NCBI GenBank assembly: GCA_003209895.1 | Contig: QCOH01000001.1 | Span: 1 to 64,000 of the forward strand | Length of the DNA stretch: 64,000 nucleotides | Direction: 5' to 3' | Origin: Pelagibacteraceae bacterium AG-430-I06 | Lineage (GTDB): Bacteria; Pseudomonadota; Alphaproteobacteria; Pelagibacterales; Pelagibacteraceae | Shown here: one piece after another, positions 39,363-51,993 of the stretch | Numbering within the stretch: position 1 is the stretch's first letter | How the letters are laid out: each line of letters begins with the position of its first letter | Notes under the pieces: model-generated | Seen by the model: the letters and a program-made list of their open reading frames with translations, nothing else | Database searches by the model: none | What the model was told of the DNA's origin: nothing | Made by a program: the position numbers and the translations under genes

Positions 39363-40058
39363 ATGTGGACTGCTAGAGTTTTTACACTGTATCCAGAAAT
39401 ATTTCCTGGACCTTTAAACAAAGGCTTATACGGGAGAGCATTAGGTAAAAAAACATGGAACTTAGAAGTTGTAAATATAAGAGACTCTGCTGAAGATAAG
39501 CACAAAACAGTAGATGATACTCCTTTTGGAGGGGGTAGCGGCATGCTTTTAAAACCAGATATTTTAGGGAAGTCCATCGACAGCAATATAAAAAAAGGAG
39601 AAAAAATTTTTTATCTTTCTCCAAGAGGAAAAAAATTTGATCAAAAATTAGCAAAAGAACTTTCTAAAGAAAAAACTATTAATTTAATATGCGGACATTT
39701 TGAGGGTGTGGATGAGAGAATTTTAGAGACTAGAAATATTGAGGAAATAAGTATCGGGGATTATATTTTATCAGGAGGTGAGACTGCTTCTATAGTATTA
39801 ATTGATTCAATCCTAAGGTTATTACCCAATGTTATTGGAAATGAAATATCAAAAAATGATGAGAGCTTCGAAAACGGATTGTTAGAGTATCCGCAGTACA
39901 CAAAACCACAAATTTGGGAAAAAAAAAGTGTTCCAGAAGTCTTATTATCGGGAGATCATGCTAAAATTAAGGACTGGCGTTTATCCCAATCAAAGGATAT
40001 AACACGACGCCGAAGACCTGATTTGTGGAATGAACATTTGAAAAAAGAAAAAAAATGA
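39363..40058 (+). CDS. trmD: tRNA (guanine37-N1)-methyltransferase
   Basis: 231 aa; [66 protein letters not shown]. Confidence 0.96.
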   Translation: MWTARVFTLYPEIFPGPLNKGLYGRALGKKTWNLEVVNIRDSAEDKHKTVDDTPFGGGSGMLLKPDILGKSIDSNIKKGEKIFYLSPRGKKFDQKLAKELSKEKTINLICGHFEGVDERILETRNIEEISIGDYILSGGETASIVLIDSILRLLPNVIGNEISKNDESFENGLLEYPQYTKPQIWEKKSVPEVLLSGDHAKIKDWRLSQSKDITRRRRPDLWNEHLKKEKK

Positions 40059-40573
40059 AAAATATAGAAGATATAAATAGAGAAAGTGTTAAAAAAATTT
40101 CTTCAAAGAGAAAAATTCCAGAATTCTTTCCTGGAGATACAATTAGAGTAGGAGTAAAAATTGTTGAGGGAAAAAGAGCAAGGATTCAAAACTTCGAAGG
40201 GGTTTGTATTGCTAAAAAAAATCGGGATATTAACTCTTCTTTCACAGTTAGAAAGATATCTTTTGGAGAAGGTGTCGAAAGAACATTTGCACTTTATAGT
40301 CCTGTAGTTGGCTCTATTAAAATTATTCGATCAGGAAAAGTAAAAAGAGCGAAATTATATTACTTAAGAGATAGGAGAGGTAAATCTGCAAGAATAGCTG
40401 AAAAAATTAAAAAAAATATTGGAATAGACGTTGAAGTCAAAACTCCGACTGCTGAGATAACAGAAGATAATATTAAAGAAAAAGAAGAAGGAGCAAAAAA
40501 AGATCTAATTAAACAAGAAGAAAAAAAAATTACGAAAAAAGAAGAAGTAAAAAAATCTGATAACCTAAAGTAA
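40055..40573 (+). CDS. rplS: 50S ribosomal protein L19 with charged C-terminal extension
   Basis: 172 aa; [86 protein letters not shown]. Confidence 0.96.
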   Translation: MKNIEDINRESVKKISSKRKIPEFFPGDTIRVGVKIVEGKRARIQNFEGVCIAKKNRDINSSFTVRKISFGEGVERTFALYSPVVGSIKIIRSGKVKRAKLYYLRDRRGKSARIAEKIKKNIGIDVEVKTPTAEITEDNIKEKEEGAKKDLIKQEEKKITKKEEVKKSDNLK

Positions 40574-40580
40574 TTTTTCA

Positions 40581-41984
40581 ATGCCAAAAACTTTATACGA
40601 TAAAATTTGGGACGAACATCTTGTACATCAACAAAGCGATGGTACATCTTTGTTATATGTAGATAGACATCTAGTACACGAAGTTACAAGTCCTCAAGCA
40701 TTTGAAGGATTGAGATTAAATAAAAGAAAAGTTAGGAAACCAAGTTTTACACTTGCCGTGGCAGACCATAATGTTCCTACAACTGATCGTTCAAAAGGTA
40801 TAAATGATAAACAGTCAAAAATACAAGTGGATACACTTAGAAAAAACTGTAAAGAGTTTGGTGTTCAGTTATTTGATATGAGCGATAAAAGACAAGGTAT
40901 AGTTCACATTATTGGACCAGAGCAAGGATTTACTCAACCAGGAACAATCATTGTTTGCGGAGACAGTCATACAGCTACGCACGGTGCATTCGGTGCACTT
41001 GCTTTTGGAATAGGTACTTCAGAGGTGGAACATGTTTTAGCTACCCAAACTCTTATACAAAAAAAATCTAAAAATTTTTTACTTAAAGTAGACGGAAAGA
41101 TACCTGTAGGCGTGACTGCAAAAGATGTTATTTTAAAAATTATTGGTACTATAGGAACTGCAGGAGGAAATGGATTTGTAATTGAGTATTCTGGCGATGT
41201 AGTCAAAAACTTAAGTATGGAGCAAAGAATGACTATTTGTAATATGACTATTGAAGGAGGAGCCAGAGCAGGCTTGATACAACCAGATGAAAAGACATTT
41301 AAATATCTTGAAAATAGACCGCTGTCTCCAAAAAAAGACAATTGGAAAAAAGCTTTAGATTATTGGAGTAACTTAAAGTCCGATGATGATTGTACTTTTG
41401 ATAAAGAAATTGTTTTAAATGGCAATGATGTAGTTCCTCAAGTAACTTGGGGAACATCTCCACAAGATGTTGTTCCTGTTAATGGATTTGTTCCTGATCC
41501 AAAAAAAGAAAAAAATAGTGATAGACGTACAGCTATGGAAAGATCACTCGATTATATGGGTTTAAAACCAAACACCAAAATGACAGATATTAAAATTGAT
41601 AAAGTTTTTATTGGAAGCTGCACGAATGGAAGAATACAAGACTTAAGAGAGGCGGCAAAACTTTTAAAAGATAAAAAAATAGCCAAACATGTAAATGCTA
41701 TGGTAGTTCCTGGTTCAGGACTTGTAAAAATTCAAGCAGAACAAGAAGGTTTAGACAAGGTATTTAAAGACTCAGGTTTTGAATGGAGAGAACCAGGTTG
41801 CTCGATGTGTTTAGGCATGAATGAGGATCAGTTAAAACCAAAAGAGAGATGTGCATCAACTTCAAATAGAAATTTTGAAGGTAGACAAGGACGTGGGGGT
41901 AGAACACATTTAGTTAGTCCAGCTATGGCAGCCGTAGCTGCAATTGAAGGACATCTATCAGATGTGAGAAAGTTCAATAGTTAG
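40581..41984 (+). CDS. leuC: 3-isopropylmalate dehydratase large subunit
   Basis: 467 aa; [87 protein letters not shown]. Confidence 0.97.
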   Translation: MPKTLYDKIWDEHLVHQQSDGTSLLYVDRHLVHEVTSPQAFEGLRLNKRKVRKPSFTLAVADHNVPTTDRSKGINDKQSKIQVDTLRKNCKEFGVQLFDMSDKRQGIVHIIGPEQGFTQPGTIIVCGDSHTATHGAFGALAFGIGTSEVEHVLATQTLIQKKSKNFLLKVDGKIPVGVTAKDVILKIIGTIGTAGGNGFVIEYSGDVVKNLSMEQRMTICNMTIEGGARAGLIQPDEKTFKYLENRPLSPKKDNWKKALDYWSNLKSDDDCTFDKEIVLNGNDVVPQVTWGTSPQDVVPVNGFVPDPKKEKNSDRRTAMERSLDYMGLKPNTKMTDIKIDKVFIGSCTNGRIQDLREAAKLLKDKKIAKHVNAMVVPGSGLVKIQAEQEGLDKVFKDSGFEWREPGCSMCLGMNEDQLKPKERCASTSNRNFEGRQGRGGRTHLVSPAMAAVAAIEGHLSDVRKFNS

Positions 41985-41985
41985 T

Positions 41986-42582
41986 ATGGAAAAATTTTCA
42001 ACAATAAAAAGTATACCTGCATATATTTCATTAATGAATATAGATACAGATAAAATTATTCCTAAACAATTTTTAAAAACAATAAAAAGATCAGGTTTAG
42101 GAAAAAGTTTATTTTATGAATTACGTTTTGATGAAAGAGGCAATCCAATTCCTGGTTTCATTTTAGACCAAGAAACATACAAAAACTCTAAGATATTGAT
42201 AACGGGAAAAAATTTTGGATGTGGTTCTTCCAGAGAACATGCACCATGGGCCTTACTTGATTTTGGAATAAAAGTTATAATAAGTGAGAGTTTTGCTGAT
42301 ATTTTCTATAATAATTGTTTTAAAAACGGAATATTACCAATCGTTGTAAAAGAGGAGATTATCAATGAACTTAAGGACTACTCTTCCAGGAAAGAAAAAA
42401 TTGAAGTTAAGCTGGAAGAACAAGAAATTCTCTATGGAAATAAAACATTCAAATTTGAATTGGATTCTTTCAAAAAGAAATGTTTACTAGAAGGATTAGA
42501 CGATATAGCTTTATCTCTTAAAAAAGCAAAAGATATTGAAAATTTTGAAAAAAAGATCGCTCAAAATAAACCCTGGTTATAA
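41986..42582 (+). CDS. leuD: 3-isopropylmalate dehydratase small subunit
   Basis: 198 aa; [55 protein letters not shown]. Confidence 0.97.
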   Translation: MEKFSTIKSIPAYISLMNIDTDKIIPKQFLKTIKRSGLGKSLFYELRFDERGNPIPGFILDQETYKNSKILITGKNFGCGSSREHAPWALLDFGIKVIISESFADIFYNNCFKNGILPIVVKEEIINELKDYSSRKEKIEVKLEEQEILYGNKTFKFELDSFKKKCLLEGLDDIALSLKKAKDIENFEKKIAQNKPWL

Positions 42583-42583
42583 A

Positions 42584-43687
42584 ATGGCGGAAAATCAAAA
42601 AAAAATATTACTTTTACCAGGCGATGGTATAGGCCCAGAAGTTGTTAGAGAAACAAAAAAAGTAATTGAATGGTTTAATAAAAAAAAATCTTTGGATTTC
42701 AAAATAGACCAAGACCTTATAGGCGGTGCTGCGATTGATAAACATGGAACACCAATAACTGATGAGGTATTTTACAAGGCTTTAGAAAGTGATGCGGTAA
42801 TTGTAGGAGCATGTGGCGGACCTCAGTACGATAAATTGGAGTTCTCAAAAAAACCTGAGAGAGCTCTTTTAAAATTAAGAAAAGAATTGAAATTATTTGC
42901 TAATTTGAGACCAGCTATTTGCTTTAAACAACTTGTAGACTCATCAACCTTGAAACCTGAAATAGTTTCAGGTCTTGATATTCTAATTGTAAGAGAGTTA
43001 ACGGGTGGTATTTATTTTGGTGAGCCAAGGGGAGTAAAACCAATAGAAAATGGTGAGCGAAGAGGAGTAAATACCCATGTCTATACAACAAAGGAAATAA
43101 AAAGAATTGCCAAAGTAGCTTTTGAATTAGCCGCCAAAAGAAATAACAAAGTTACATCTTGTGAAAAATCTAATGTTATGGAGGCAGGAGTTTTATGGCG
43201 AGAAGAGGTTCAATCGCTCAAAGATAAAGAGTACAAAAAAATAGAACTAAACCATATGTTAGCTGATAATTGTGCAATGCAATTACTAAGAAATCCAAAA
43301 CAATTTGATGTTATTTTGGCAGATAATTTATTTGGAGACATGTTATCTGATGAAGCCGCAATGCTCACAGGGTCTCTAGGTTTGTTACCATCTGCATCAT
43401 TAGGTGATAAAGATAAAAACGGAAGAACCAGATCTTTGTACGAACCAGTGCATGGTTCAGCTCCTGATATTGCTGGCAAAAATATATCTAATCCAATTGC
43501 AACAATATTAAGTTTTTCAATGGCATTAAAATATTCCTTAGGCTTACTCAAAGAGTCTGCAATGTTAGATAAGGCTGTTGAAAAAACCCTAGAGGAAGGT
43601 TTAAGAACCCCAGATATAATGTCAAAAGGTAAGAAAAAGGTATCTACCTCAGATATGGGTGATGCAATTATATCAAATTTAAATTAA
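42584..43687 (+). CDS. leuB: 3-isopropylmalate dehydrogenase
   Basis: ORF-track start 42536; ATG 42584 gives [66 protein letters not shown]. Confidence 0.96.
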   Translation: MAENQKKILLLPGDGIGPEVVRETKKVIEWFNKKKSLDFKIDQDLIGGAAIDKHGTPITDEVFYKALESDAVIVGACGGPQYDKLEFSKKPERALLKLRKELKLFANLRPAICFKQLVDSSTLKPEIVSGLDILIVRELTGGIYFGEPRGVKPIENGERRGVNTHVYTTKEIKRIAKVAFELAAKRNNKVTSCEKSNVMEAGVLWREEVQSLKDKEYKKIELNHMLADNCAMQLLRNPKQFDVILADNLFGDMLSDEAAMLTGSLGLLPSASLGDKDKNGRTRSLYEPVHGSAPDIAGKNISNPIATILSFSMALKYSLGLLKESAMLDKAVEKTLEEGLRTPDIMSKGKKKVSTSDMGDAIISNLN

Positions 43688-43698
43688 AATACCTTTAA

Positions 43699-44700
43699 AT
43701 GAACTTAGCTATAATTGGTGCCACCGGCAACGTTGGAAGAAAGACTATTGAAATTTTAGAAAAATCTAAAATTAAAATAAATAATTTATATTTAGTAGCA
43801 TCCCAAAAAAGTGAGGGAAAAAAAATTAAATTTAAAGGAAAAGAAATAGAAATTCAAAGTCTTGAAAAATATGATTTTTCAAACGCAAAAATAACTTTTT
43901 TTGCGGCTGGAAGCAAGATAGCAGAGCAATGGGCTTTAAAAGCTAGCAAAAATACTATTGTAATAGACAATTCCAAATTTTTTAGAATGGATAAAAACGT
44001 TCCGCTAATAGTACCAGAGGTGAATTTAGAACAATTAAAAAATTATAAAAAAAAAAATATCATTGCTAATGCCAATTGTTCAACTATACAAATGGTTGTT
44101 GCTCTTAAACCTTTGCATGACCATTATAGAATTAAAAGAGTATTGGTATCAACTTATCAATCAGTATCTGGCGCAGGTAAAGCACCAATGGATGAGTTAA
44201 TAAGTCAATCAAAAGATTATTTAAACGGAAAAAAAATTTCCTCAAAAAACTTCACAAAACAAATTGCATTTAATTTGATACCTCATATTGATGAGTTTGT
44301 TGAGGAGGGCTATACGAAAGAAGAATGGAAAATGATTAACGAAACAAAAAAAATTCTTGATCCAAAAATCGAAATATCTGCTACATGCGTTAGAGTCCCT
44401 GTAATGATTTCGCATTCAGAATCGATAAATATAGAATTTGAAAAATCATTTGATATTAAAAGTATTAAAGAGATTTTAAATAAATCTAGTGGGTGTAAAG
44501 TTATTGATGAAAGAAAAGATGGTGGTTATATTACTCCGATTGAAGCAGAAAATAGCTATTTAACTTTTATATCTAGAATACGTAAAGACAGTTCAAACAA
44601 TAAAGCAATAAATATGTGGGTCGTTTCTGATAATTTACTTAAAGGTGCAGCCTTGAATACTGTACAAATAGCAGAACAATTAATAAAAAAATATGTTTAA
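43699..44700 (+). CDS. asd: aspartate-semialdehyde dehydrogenase
   Basis: 333 aa; IGATGNVGRKTIEIL, FFAAGSKIAEQWA, NANCSTIQMVVALKPLH, STYQSVSGAGKAPMDEL, CVRVPVMISHSES. Confidence 0.96.
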   Translation: MNLAIIGATGNVGRKTIEILEKSKIKINNLYLVASQKSEGKKIKFKGKEIEIQSLEKYDFSNAKITFFAAGSKIAEQWALKASKNTIVIDNSKFFRMDKNVPLIVPEVNLEQLKNYKKKNIIANANCSTIQMVVALKPLHDHYRIKRVLVSTYQSVSGAGKAPMDELISQSKDYLNGKKISSKNFTKQIAFNLIPHIDEFVEEGYTKEEWKMINETKKILDPKIEISATCVRVPVMISHSESINIEFEKSFDIKSIKEILNKSSGCKVIDERKDGGYITPIEAENSYLTFISRIRKDSSNNKAINMWVVSDNLLKGAALNTVQIAEQLIKKYV

Positions 44701-45073
44701 TAATAAAAACAACCCGTTGTCACCTCACTTACAAGTGTACAGGTGGCATATATCATCATTATTATCAATCACACATAGAATAACTGGAGTGATTAATTTT
44801 CTTTTTATTATTTTTATTTCATCAATTTTAATTTTTTTAGGTGTAGAAATAAAAATTATTCAAATTCTTTTGCAATCATTATTTGGTAAATTTTTGACTA
44901 TATACTTCTGTTGGTCATTTAGTTTTCAAATTTTGAATGAAATAAGACACTTAGCATGGGATATGGGATATGGTTTTGATTTAAAGGTATCTAGAATAAC
45001 TGGAATACTAACCATTATCGGGTCTTTTGTTTTTACAATTCTTTTTTATTTAATCGGGAAGAACCTACTTTAA
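44693..45073 (+). CDS. sdhC: succinate dehydrogenase cytochrome b556 subunit
   Basis: 126 aa; PLSPHLQVYRWHISSLLSITHRITGV, LNEIRHLAWDMGYGFDL (heme-ligand His). Confidence 0.95.
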   Translation: MFNNKNNPLSPHLQVYRWHISSLLSITHRITGVINFLFIIFISSILIFLGVEIKIIQILLQSLFGKFLTIYFCWSFSFQILNEIRHLAWDMGYGFDLKVSRITGILTIIGSFVFTILFYLIGKNLL

Positions 45074-45397
45074 ATGATTAAAGCAACAAAAAAATGGTTA
45101 ACTATAAAAATTTCATCAGGAATATTAATTCCATTCCTGATTTGGTTTATAATTAATTTTGTATCATTATTAGATGCTAATAATTCTCAATTAATATCTT
45201 TTTTTGAGATAAAAATTAACAAAATAATTTTTAGTTTATTCTTAATAATTGCATCCATTTTTTATACTCTAACAATTAGTGAGGTTTTTGAGGACTATAT
45301 AAGCAGTTTTAAAATCAAAAATGCCGCAAATAGATTACTTGTTTTATTTAGTATAATAATCACATTAATGTTAATAATTTTTTTAATAAAAATCTAA
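45074..45397 (+). CDS. sdhD: succinate dehydrogenase membrane anchor subunit
   Basis: 107 aa, three hydrophobic segments, located between sdhC and sdhA; VFEDYISSFKIKNAANRLL. Confidence 0.88.
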   Translation: MIKATKKWLTIKISSGILIPFLIWFIINFVSLLDANNSQLISFFEIKINKIIFSLFLIIASIFYTLTISEVFEDYISSFKIKNAANRLLVLFSIIITLMLIIFLIKI

Positions 45398-45400
45398 ACT

Positions 45401-47176
45401 ATGAAACAATACGAAATTATAGATCATGAATACGACGTAGTAGTTCTAGGTGCTGGAGGCTCCGGTCTGAGAGCAGCCGTGGGACTATCAGAGGCAGGTC
45501 TTAAAACTGCTTGTATATCAAAAGTTTTTCCAACTAGAAGTCATACATCTGCTGCACAAGGAGGCATATCAGCTGCACTTGGAAATATGGGAGAAGATGA
45601 CTGGAGATGGCACATGTACGATACAGTTAAAGGATCTGATTGGTTAGGGGACCAAGATGCAATAGAGCATTTATGTAAAGAGGCACCGAAAGCAGTAATA
45701 GAATTAGAAAAGTATGGAGTTCCATTCAGTAGAACAAAAGAGGGAAAAATTTATCAAAGAGCATTCGGTGGAATGACAAAAAATTATGGTAATGAATCAG
45801 TTCAAAGAACCTGTGCAGCAGCCGACAGAACTGGTCACGCAATATTACACACATTATACGGTCAAGCACTAAAACATAATACAGAGTTTTTCATAGAATA
45901 TTTTGCGCTAGATCTTTTAATGAAAAATGGAGAGTGCAAAGGCCTTATAGCATGGAATTTAAATGATGGAACAATTCATAGATTCAGATCGCACATAACT
46001 ATTATTGCAACAGGTGGATATGGAAAAGTTTACTATACAGCAACGTCTGCTCATACATGCACAGGAGATGGAAACGCAATGGCATTACGAGCAGGATTGC
46101 CACTCCAAGACATGGAATTTGTTCAGTTTCACCCAACTGGAATATATGGTGTAGGAACTTTAATATCTGAGGGTGTTAGAGGAGAAGGCGGTTACCTTTT
46201 AAACTCAAAAGGGGAAAGGTTTATGGAGAGATACGCTCCAAAAGCTAAAGATTTGGCATCGCGAGACGTTGTCAGTAGGTCTATAGCAGTTGAAATAAAT
46301 GAAGGTAGAGGAGTTGGAAAAAATAAAGATTACGTAAACCTGCACCTAGATCATCTCGATTCAAAAGTTATAGAAGAACGATTACCTGGTATAGCAGAAT
46401 CGGCAAAAACATTTTGTGAAGTTGATGTAAGAAAAGATCCAATACCAGTAGTTCCTACTGTTCACTATAATATGGGAGGTATACCAACAAACTATAAAGC
46501 TGAAGTTCTAACGTTGAATGGAAAAGAGTCTACAGTACCTGGATTAATGGCAATAGGTGAGGCTGCATGCGTTTCTGTTCATGGAGCTAACAGATTGGGA
46601 TCAAATTCTCTTATTGATCTAGTAGTGTTTGGAAAGTCAGCAGCGAACAGAGCAGCTGAACTTATTAAGCCTGGAACTCCACATGAGGAGATATCACAAA
46701 GCCAAACCGAAAAGTGCTTATCTAGATTTGATAAGCTCCGTAATGCGTCTGGTTCTACGAAAACTTCTGAACTAAGATTATCAATGCAAAGAACTATGCA
46801 ATCTAAATGTGCAGTTTTTAGAACAGAAAAAACCTTAAAAGAGGGCATGGATCAAATTAGAAAACCCTTTGAAGGAATTGAGGATATTTCAGTATCTGAC
46901 AAGTCGTTATTGTTCAATACAGATCTTGTCGAAACTTTAGAGTTTGATAATCTAATAAGACAAGCAATGACAACAATTGACTCTGCATATCATAGAAAAG
47001 AAAGTAGAGGAGCTCATGCTAGAGAGGATTTTAAAGATAGAGATGATAAAAAATTTATGACACACACCTTAGCTTGGCATAAAGGAAAAGAAGTTAAAGT
47101 AGCTTATAGACCAGTTCATACTAGAACATTGACAAATGATGTACAATATTTTCCACCTAGGGAAAGGGTATATTAA
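45401..47176 (+). CDS. sdhA: succinate dehydrogenase flavoprotein subunit
   Basis: 591 aa; [80 protein letters not shown]. Confidence 0.98.
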   Translation: MKQYEIIDHEYDVVVLGAGGSGLRAAVGLSEAGLKTACISKVFPTRSHTSAAQGGISAALGNMGEDDWRWHMYDTVKGSDWLGDQDAIEHLCKEAPKAVIELEKYGVPFSRTKEGKIYQRAFGGMTKNYGNESVQRTCAAADRTGHAILHTLYGQALKHNTEFFIEYFALDLLMKNGECKGLIAWNLNDGTIHRFRSHITIIATGGYGKVYYTATSAHTCTGDGNAMALRAGLPLQDMEFVQFHPTGIYGVGTLISEGVRGEGGYLLNSKGERFMERYAPKAKDLASRDVVSRSIAVEINEGRGVGKNKDYVNLHLDHLDSKVIEERLPGIAESAKTFCEVDVRKDPIPVVPTVHYNMGGIPTNYKAEVLTLNGKESTVPGLMAIGEAACVSVHGANRLGSNSLIDLVVFGKSAANRAAELIKPGTPHEEISQSQTEKCLSRFDKLRNASGSTKTSELRLSMQRTMQSKCAVFRTEKTLKEGMDQIRKPFEGIEDISVSDKSLLFNTDLVETLEFDNLIRQAMTTIDSAYHRKESRGAHAREDFKDRDDKKFMTHTLAWHKGKEVKVAYRPVHTRTLTNDVQYFPPRERVY

Positions 47177-47952
47177 TGGTTCAATTTAGCCTTCCACAAA
47201 ACTCAAAAATTTTAAAAGGCAAATTTTACAAAGATAAAACTGGTTCAAATAATTTAAAGAAAGTAAACGTTTACAGGTGGAGCCCTTCAAGCAATGAAAA
47301 TCCAAGAATTGATACATTCGAAGTAGACTTAAACGATTGTGGACCAAAAGTTTTAGATATACTTTTTAAAATAAAAAATGAGATTGATCCTACATTAACT
47401 TTTAGAAGATCTTGCGCCCATGGTGTTTGTGGTTCATGCGCCATGAATGTTGATGGAATAAATACATTATCATGCATAAAATCACACTCAGATATAAAAG
47501 GAGAACTGAACATTTATCCATTACCACATTTGAAGGTTATAAAAGATTTAGTTGGTGATTTGACTACACTTTATAAACAATATGAGTCTGTTGAACCATG
47601 GTTAAAAACTAAAGCTGGAGAAAAAACCCCAGCAGAAATTAAACAATCTCAAGAAGATAGGGCAAAACTTGACGGATATTATGAATGTATACTTTGCGCA
47701 TGCTGTTCCACATCTTGTCCAAGTTATTGGTGGAATGGAGATAAATACCTAGGCCCAGCTGTTTTATTACAAGCTTATCGTTGGATTACAGATAGTAGGG
47801 ATGATGAAAGAAAAGAAAGATTAAAAAAAGTTGCAGATGAGCTAAAACTATATAGATGTCATACGATTATGAATTGCACAAATTCCTGCCCCAAAGGTTT
47901 AAATCCTGCCAAAGCAATTGCATCTATCAAAAAAATGCTTGCAACGAGCTAA
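47176..47952 (+). CDS. sdhB: succinate dehydrogenase iron-sulfur subunit
   Basis: 258 aa; [58 protein letters not shown]. Confidence 0.98.
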   Translation: MVQFSLPQNSKILKGKFYKDKTGSNNLKKVNVYRWSPSSNENPRIDTFEVDLNDCGPKVLDILFKIKNEIDPTLTFRRSCAHGVCGSCAMNVDGINTLSCIKSHSDIKGELNIYPLPHLKVIKDLVGDLTTLYKQYESVEPWLKTKAGEKTPAEIKQSQEDRAKLDGYYECILCACCSTSCPSYWWNGDKYLGPAVLLQAYRWITDSRDDERKERLKKVADELKLYRCHTIMNCTNSCPKGLNPAKAIASIKKMLATS

Positions 47953-47978
47953 AAGCTTAATTAATCATTAATAATAAA

Positions 47979-49472
47979 ATGATTTCAATAGAACACTTTA
48001 TTGATGGTAAAATTACAAAAGGTTCTTCAAAAAGAACCGGTAAGGTTTTTAATCCTGCCACTGGTGAAATAAGTTCGAATGTAAATTTAGCTAGTACCAA
48101 AGATTTAGATAAAGCAGTAGAAGTTGCAAAAAAAGCTTTTACTAGCTGGTCTGAAAAAACACCATTATTTAGAGCTAGAGTTCTTTTTAAATTTAAAGAG
48201 TTGATTGAGAAAAACTATGACGAACTTACAAAAATTATTGTTTCTGAACACGGAAAAGTTTATGAGGATGCAAAAGGTTCTTTAACTAGAGGATTGGAGG
48301 TCGTAGAGTTTGCATGTGGAATACCACAGTTACTCAAGGGGGAATTTACAGAAAACGTTGGTACAAATGTTGATAGTTGGTCTATCAGACAACCACTAGG
48401 AGTTTGTGCAGGCATAACTCCATTTAACTTTCCAGCAATGGTACCTATGTGGATGTTTCCAATTGCAATTGCATGCGGAAATACGTTCATTTTAAAACCA
48501 TCTGAAAAAGATCCCTCTTGTTCAATGAAATTAGCTGAATTATTTTTAGAAGCTGGCCTTCCACCAGGTGTCTTCAATGTAGTTAATGGTGACAAAGAAG
48601 CGGTTGATGCAATAATTAAAAATAAAGACATTGCAGCAGTAAGTTTTGTTGGTTCTACACCTATAGCTAAATATATATATGAAAATTGTGCAAAAAACGA
48701 AAAAAGAGTTCAAGCCTTAGGCGGAGCAAAGAATCATTGTGTTGTGATGCCAGATTGTGATTTAGATCAAGCTGTCAACGGTTTAATGGGAGCAGCTTAT
48801 GGTTCTGCTGGTGAAAGATGTATGGCGCAATCCGTTGCAGTAGCCGTAGGAAAAATTGCTGATCCACTTGTAAAAAATTTATCTAAAAAAGTAGAGTCAT
48901 TAAAAATTGGTCCTGGACTAGATAAAAAATCTCAAATGGGACCCTTAGTTACAAAAGAACATTTAGAAAAAGTCAAAGGATATGTTGATATTGGATTAAA
49001 AGAAGGAGCCAAATTAATAGTAGATGGAAGAAATTTAAAGTTACAAGGTTATGAAGCTGGGTTTTATATGGGCGGCTGTTTATTTGATCATGTCACAAAA
49101 AATATGAGAATTTATAAAGAAGAAATATTTGGACCTGTTTTGTCAGTTGTAAGAGCTAAAGATTATGATGAAGCATTGTCATTAGTTAATGATCATGAAT
49201 TTGGAAATGGTACTAGTATATTTACAAGGGATGGAGACACAGGAAGATCATTTGCAAGTAATGTAAAAATTGGAATGGTAGGTATAAACATCCCAATACC
49301 TGTACCGATGGCATTTCATAGTTTTGGTGGATGGAAGAGGTCTTTATTTGGGGATCAAAGCATACATGGACCTGAAGGAGTGAGATTCTATACAAAATTA
49401 AAAACTATTACTTCAAGATGGCCTTCAGGGATTAAATCTGACCCAGAATTTATAATGCCAACCATGAAATAA
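47979..49472 (+). CDS. mmsA: methylmalonate-semialdehyde dehydrogenase (CoA-acylating)
   Basis: 497 aa; [63 protein letters not shown]. Confidence 0.93.
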   Translation: MISIEHFIDGKITKGSSKRTGKVFNPATGEISSNVNLASTKDLDKAVEVAKKAFTSWSEKTPLFRARVLFKFKELIEKNYDELTKIIVSEHGKVYEDAKGSLTRGLEVVEFACGIPQLLKGEFTENVGTNVDSWSIRQPLGVCAGITPFNFPAMVPMWMFPIAIACGNTFILKPSEKDPSCSMKLAELFLEAGLPPGVFNVVNGDKEAVDAIIKNKDIAAVSFVGSTPIAKYIYENCAKNEKRVQALGGAKNHCVVMPDCDLDQAVNGLMGAAYGSAGERCMAQSVAVAVGKIADPLVKNLSKKVESLKIGPGLDKKSQMGPLVTKEHLEKVKGYVDIGLKEGAKLIVDGRNLKLQGYEAGFYMGGCLFDHVTKNMRIYKEEIFGPVLSVVRAKDYDEALSLVNDHEFGNGTSIFTRDGDTGRSFASNVKIGMVGINIPIPVPMAFHSFGGWKRSLFGDQSIHGPEGVRFYTKLKTITSRWPSGIKSDPEFIMPTMK

Positions 49473-49473
49473 A

Positions 49474-50433
49474 ATGACAAAAAAAATATCTTTAATAGGA
49501 GCAGGTCAAATAGGGGGCACATTAGCTCATCTCATAGCATTAAAAGAACTTGCCGATGTAGTTTTGTTTGACGTAGCAGAAGGTGTTGCTAAGGGAAAAG
49601 CTCTAGATATAGCACAATCATCAGGTGTTAGTGGTTTTAATATAGATCTTAAAGGTACAAACAATTATGAAGACATAAAAAATTCCGACGTCATAATTAT
49701 AACTGCTGGTATACCTAGAAAACCAGGAATGACCAGAGATGATTTGCTAGGTACAAATTTAAAAATTATTAAACAAGTAGCCGAAGGAATTAAAAAGAAT
49801 TCTCCAAATGCTTTCGTAATTTGCATTACAAACCCTCTAGATGTAATTGTGATGGCTTTACAAAAATATTCAGGATTACCAACCAATAAAGTTGTTGGAA
49901 TGGCAGGCATTCTAGACACAAGTAGATTTAAATATTTTTTATCAAAGGAAATGAAAGTACCAATAAAGCATATTAAAAGTTTAGTTCTAGGTGGGCATGG
50001 AGACTCAATGGTTCCAATGCAGAATCATACAATTATAAACAATAATACCCTATCAGATCTTATTAAAGAAAAAAAAATATCAAAAGATAAATTAAAATTT
50101 ATTATAGAGAGAACAAAAAATGGAGGTGGAGAAATAGGTAAACTTTTGGAAAAGGGATCTGCCTTTTATGCTCCTGCTGCCTCGGGTGTTCAAATGGCAG
50201 AAAGCTATTTAAAAGATAAAAAAGAAGAGTTACCTTGTGCAGCTTATTTAAATGGAGAATATGGAGTGAAGAACTTATATGCTGGCGTTCCAGTGATTAT
50301 TGGAAAGAGTGGAGTTGAAAAAATAATTGAACTTGATTTAAATTCTGAGGAACAGAAAAATTTTGAAGTCTCTATAAAAGCAGTTCGAGATTTATTAGCA
50401 AGTGCAAAAAAGATTGACCCTAAACTAGAGTAA
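49474..50433 (+). CDS. mdh: malate dehydrogenase
   Basis: 319 aa; [67 protein letters not shown]. Confidence 0.97.
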   Translation: MTKKISLIGAGQIGGTLAHLIALKELADVVLFDVAEGVAKGKALDIAQSSGVSGFNIDLKGTNNYEDIKNSDVIIITAGIPRKPGMTRDDLLGTNLKIIKQVAEGIKKNSPNAFVICITNPLDVIVMALQKYSGLPTNKVVGMAGILDTSRFKYFLSKEMKVPIKHIKSLVLGGHGDSMVPMQNHTIINNNTLSDLIKEKKISKDKLKFIIERTKNGGGEIGKLLEKGSAFYAPAASGVQMAESYLKDKKEELPCAAYLNGEYGVKNLYAGVPVIIGKSGVEKIIELDLNSEEQKNFEVSIKAVRDLLASAKKIDPKLE

Positions 50434-50436
50434 AAA

Positions 50437-51990
50437 TTGAATAAAATAATTTCTCATAAGTATTTCATATATATTTTTTTATTTCTATTTTCATTCCTTT
50501 TTAATTTTTACTACGGATATAGAGGCATTCTTCCAATAGATAGCTTCTTGATTTTCGACTCTGGCTACTTTGTTTTGAAAGGAGAGTATCCATTCAGAGA
50601 TTTTTGGACTATCACAGGGCCACTATTGGATTATTTACAATCATTTTTTTTTTATATATTTGGAATTAATTGGTCAAGCTATGTAATACATGCTTCACTC
50701 ATAAATTTTATATTAGTAATATTTTCTTATTTTTTCTTCAAAAAATTGGGTTTAAACAAATTATATTCAATTTTGTATAGTGTTGGTGTATCTATCCTGG
50801 CCTATCCATCAATTGGCACACCTTTCCCGGATCATCATGCATTTATATTTTCATTAATAGCGGTGTATTTTATGATTTTAGCGACAATTGAAAAAAAAAA
50901 TTACTACTATTTTTTTGTAACATTATTTCTTTTTCTATCTTTTCTTTCAAAACAGGTTAATTCGTTTTATCTAACCATTTTTTTTTCACTAATTATTTTT
51001 ATAAATATATTTTTAACAAAAGAAAAAAATCTTAACAATATTTTTTATTTTATACTTGGTGGGCTAATTCCACTTACTATATTTTTTATTTTTCTTAAAA
51101 TCACAAATACACCTCTTCAAAATTTTTTTATTCAATATATTTTGTACCCTGCATCTATTGGAACCGAAAGAATTCAACAATTAAAATTTGATCTCAAGGA
51201 ATTATTTGGGCAATTCAAGTTCATATATTTTGCCGTACTCCCGGCTATAATCATATTTTTTTATAATATATTTAATTCAAAAAAAAAAGTTTTGAACAAA
51301 ATTGAAACAAATATTTTTATAATTTTTGCAGGAAGTATATTTATATTCTTATACAGCCAGCTTTTAACGAAAAATCAAATATTAATTTTCTCGTTAATAC
51401 CAGTTTGCATAGCATTTTCACATAGAAGTATAATGAAGTTTTATCATAAAAATTATCTAATATATTTAATATTGATAATTTTTTTATATTCTACTTTTAA
51501 ATATCATATAAGATTTAATGAAAATAAAAAATTTATGGAATTAGAAAAAATAAATATTGAAAACTCTGTAGATGGGGTAGGTATCGATGATAGTTTATCA
51601 AGACTTAAATGGATTAACCATCTTTATCCAAAAAACCCTTTAAAAGAAACTATTTTGTTAAAACAAAGTTTAAATTTATTAAAATTAGAAAAAAATAATA
51701 AAATTGTTATCACTGATTATCAATTTGCCTCAACTTTAATTGAAAATGAGTATTCATCTCCAAATAAATGGCATGATATAAGAAGCGTTCCATCAAAAAA
51801 AAATAAATTTTATAGCGAATACAAAAATTTTTTTTTAAATAAATTAAAAAAAAATAAAGTCAAAAAAATTTATTTTATAGGTCAATATAAAGAAATCTTC
51901 TTTCTTAGTTTGCTAGATGAAAAAAGTTGCACTAAAAGAACACAAATTAACGAACTTTTGAGTGTACATGATGTAGAAAATTGTACATGA
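50437..51990 (+). CDS. putative GT-C-type glycosyltransferase/polytopic membrane protein (TTG start)
   Basis: 517 aa; multiple TM segments; ILPIDSFLIFDSGYFVLKGEYPFRDFWTITGPLLDYLQSFFF resembles PMT/ArnT-like first loop; soluble C-terminal domain. Confidence 0.65.
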   Translation: MNKIISHKYFIYIFLFLFSFLFNFYYGYRGILPIDSFLIFDSGYFVLKGEYPFRDFWTITGPLLDYLQSFFFYIFGINWSSYVIHASLINFILVIFSYFFFKKLGLNKLYSILYSVGVSILAYPSIGTPFPDHHAFIFSLIAVYFMILATIEKKNYYYFFVTLFLFLSFLSKQVNSFYLTIFFSLIIFINIFLTKEKNLNNIFYFILGGLIPLTIFFIFLKITNTPLQNFFIQYILYPASIGTERIQQLKFDLKELFGQFKFIYFAVLPAIIIFFYNIFNSKKKVLNKIETNIFIIFAGSIFIFLYSQLLTKNQILIFSLIPVCIAFSHRSIMKFYHKNYLIYLILIIFLYSTFKYHIRFNENKKFMELEKINIENSVDGVGIDDSLSRLKWINHLYPKNPLKETILLKQSLNLLKLEKNNKIVITDYQFASTLIENEYSSPNKWHDIRSVPSKKNKFYSEYKNFFLNKLKKNKVKKIYFIGQYKEIFFLSLLDEKSCTKRTQINELLSVHDVENCT

Positions 51991-51993
51991 TAA

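Noticed and set aside
39083-39586. 167-aa minus-strand ORF (HFLFRSFFFWFFF repeats)
   Set aside because: It is the antisense of the rpsP tandem repeat and trmD start; its repeats are a by-product of the 42-bp unit.
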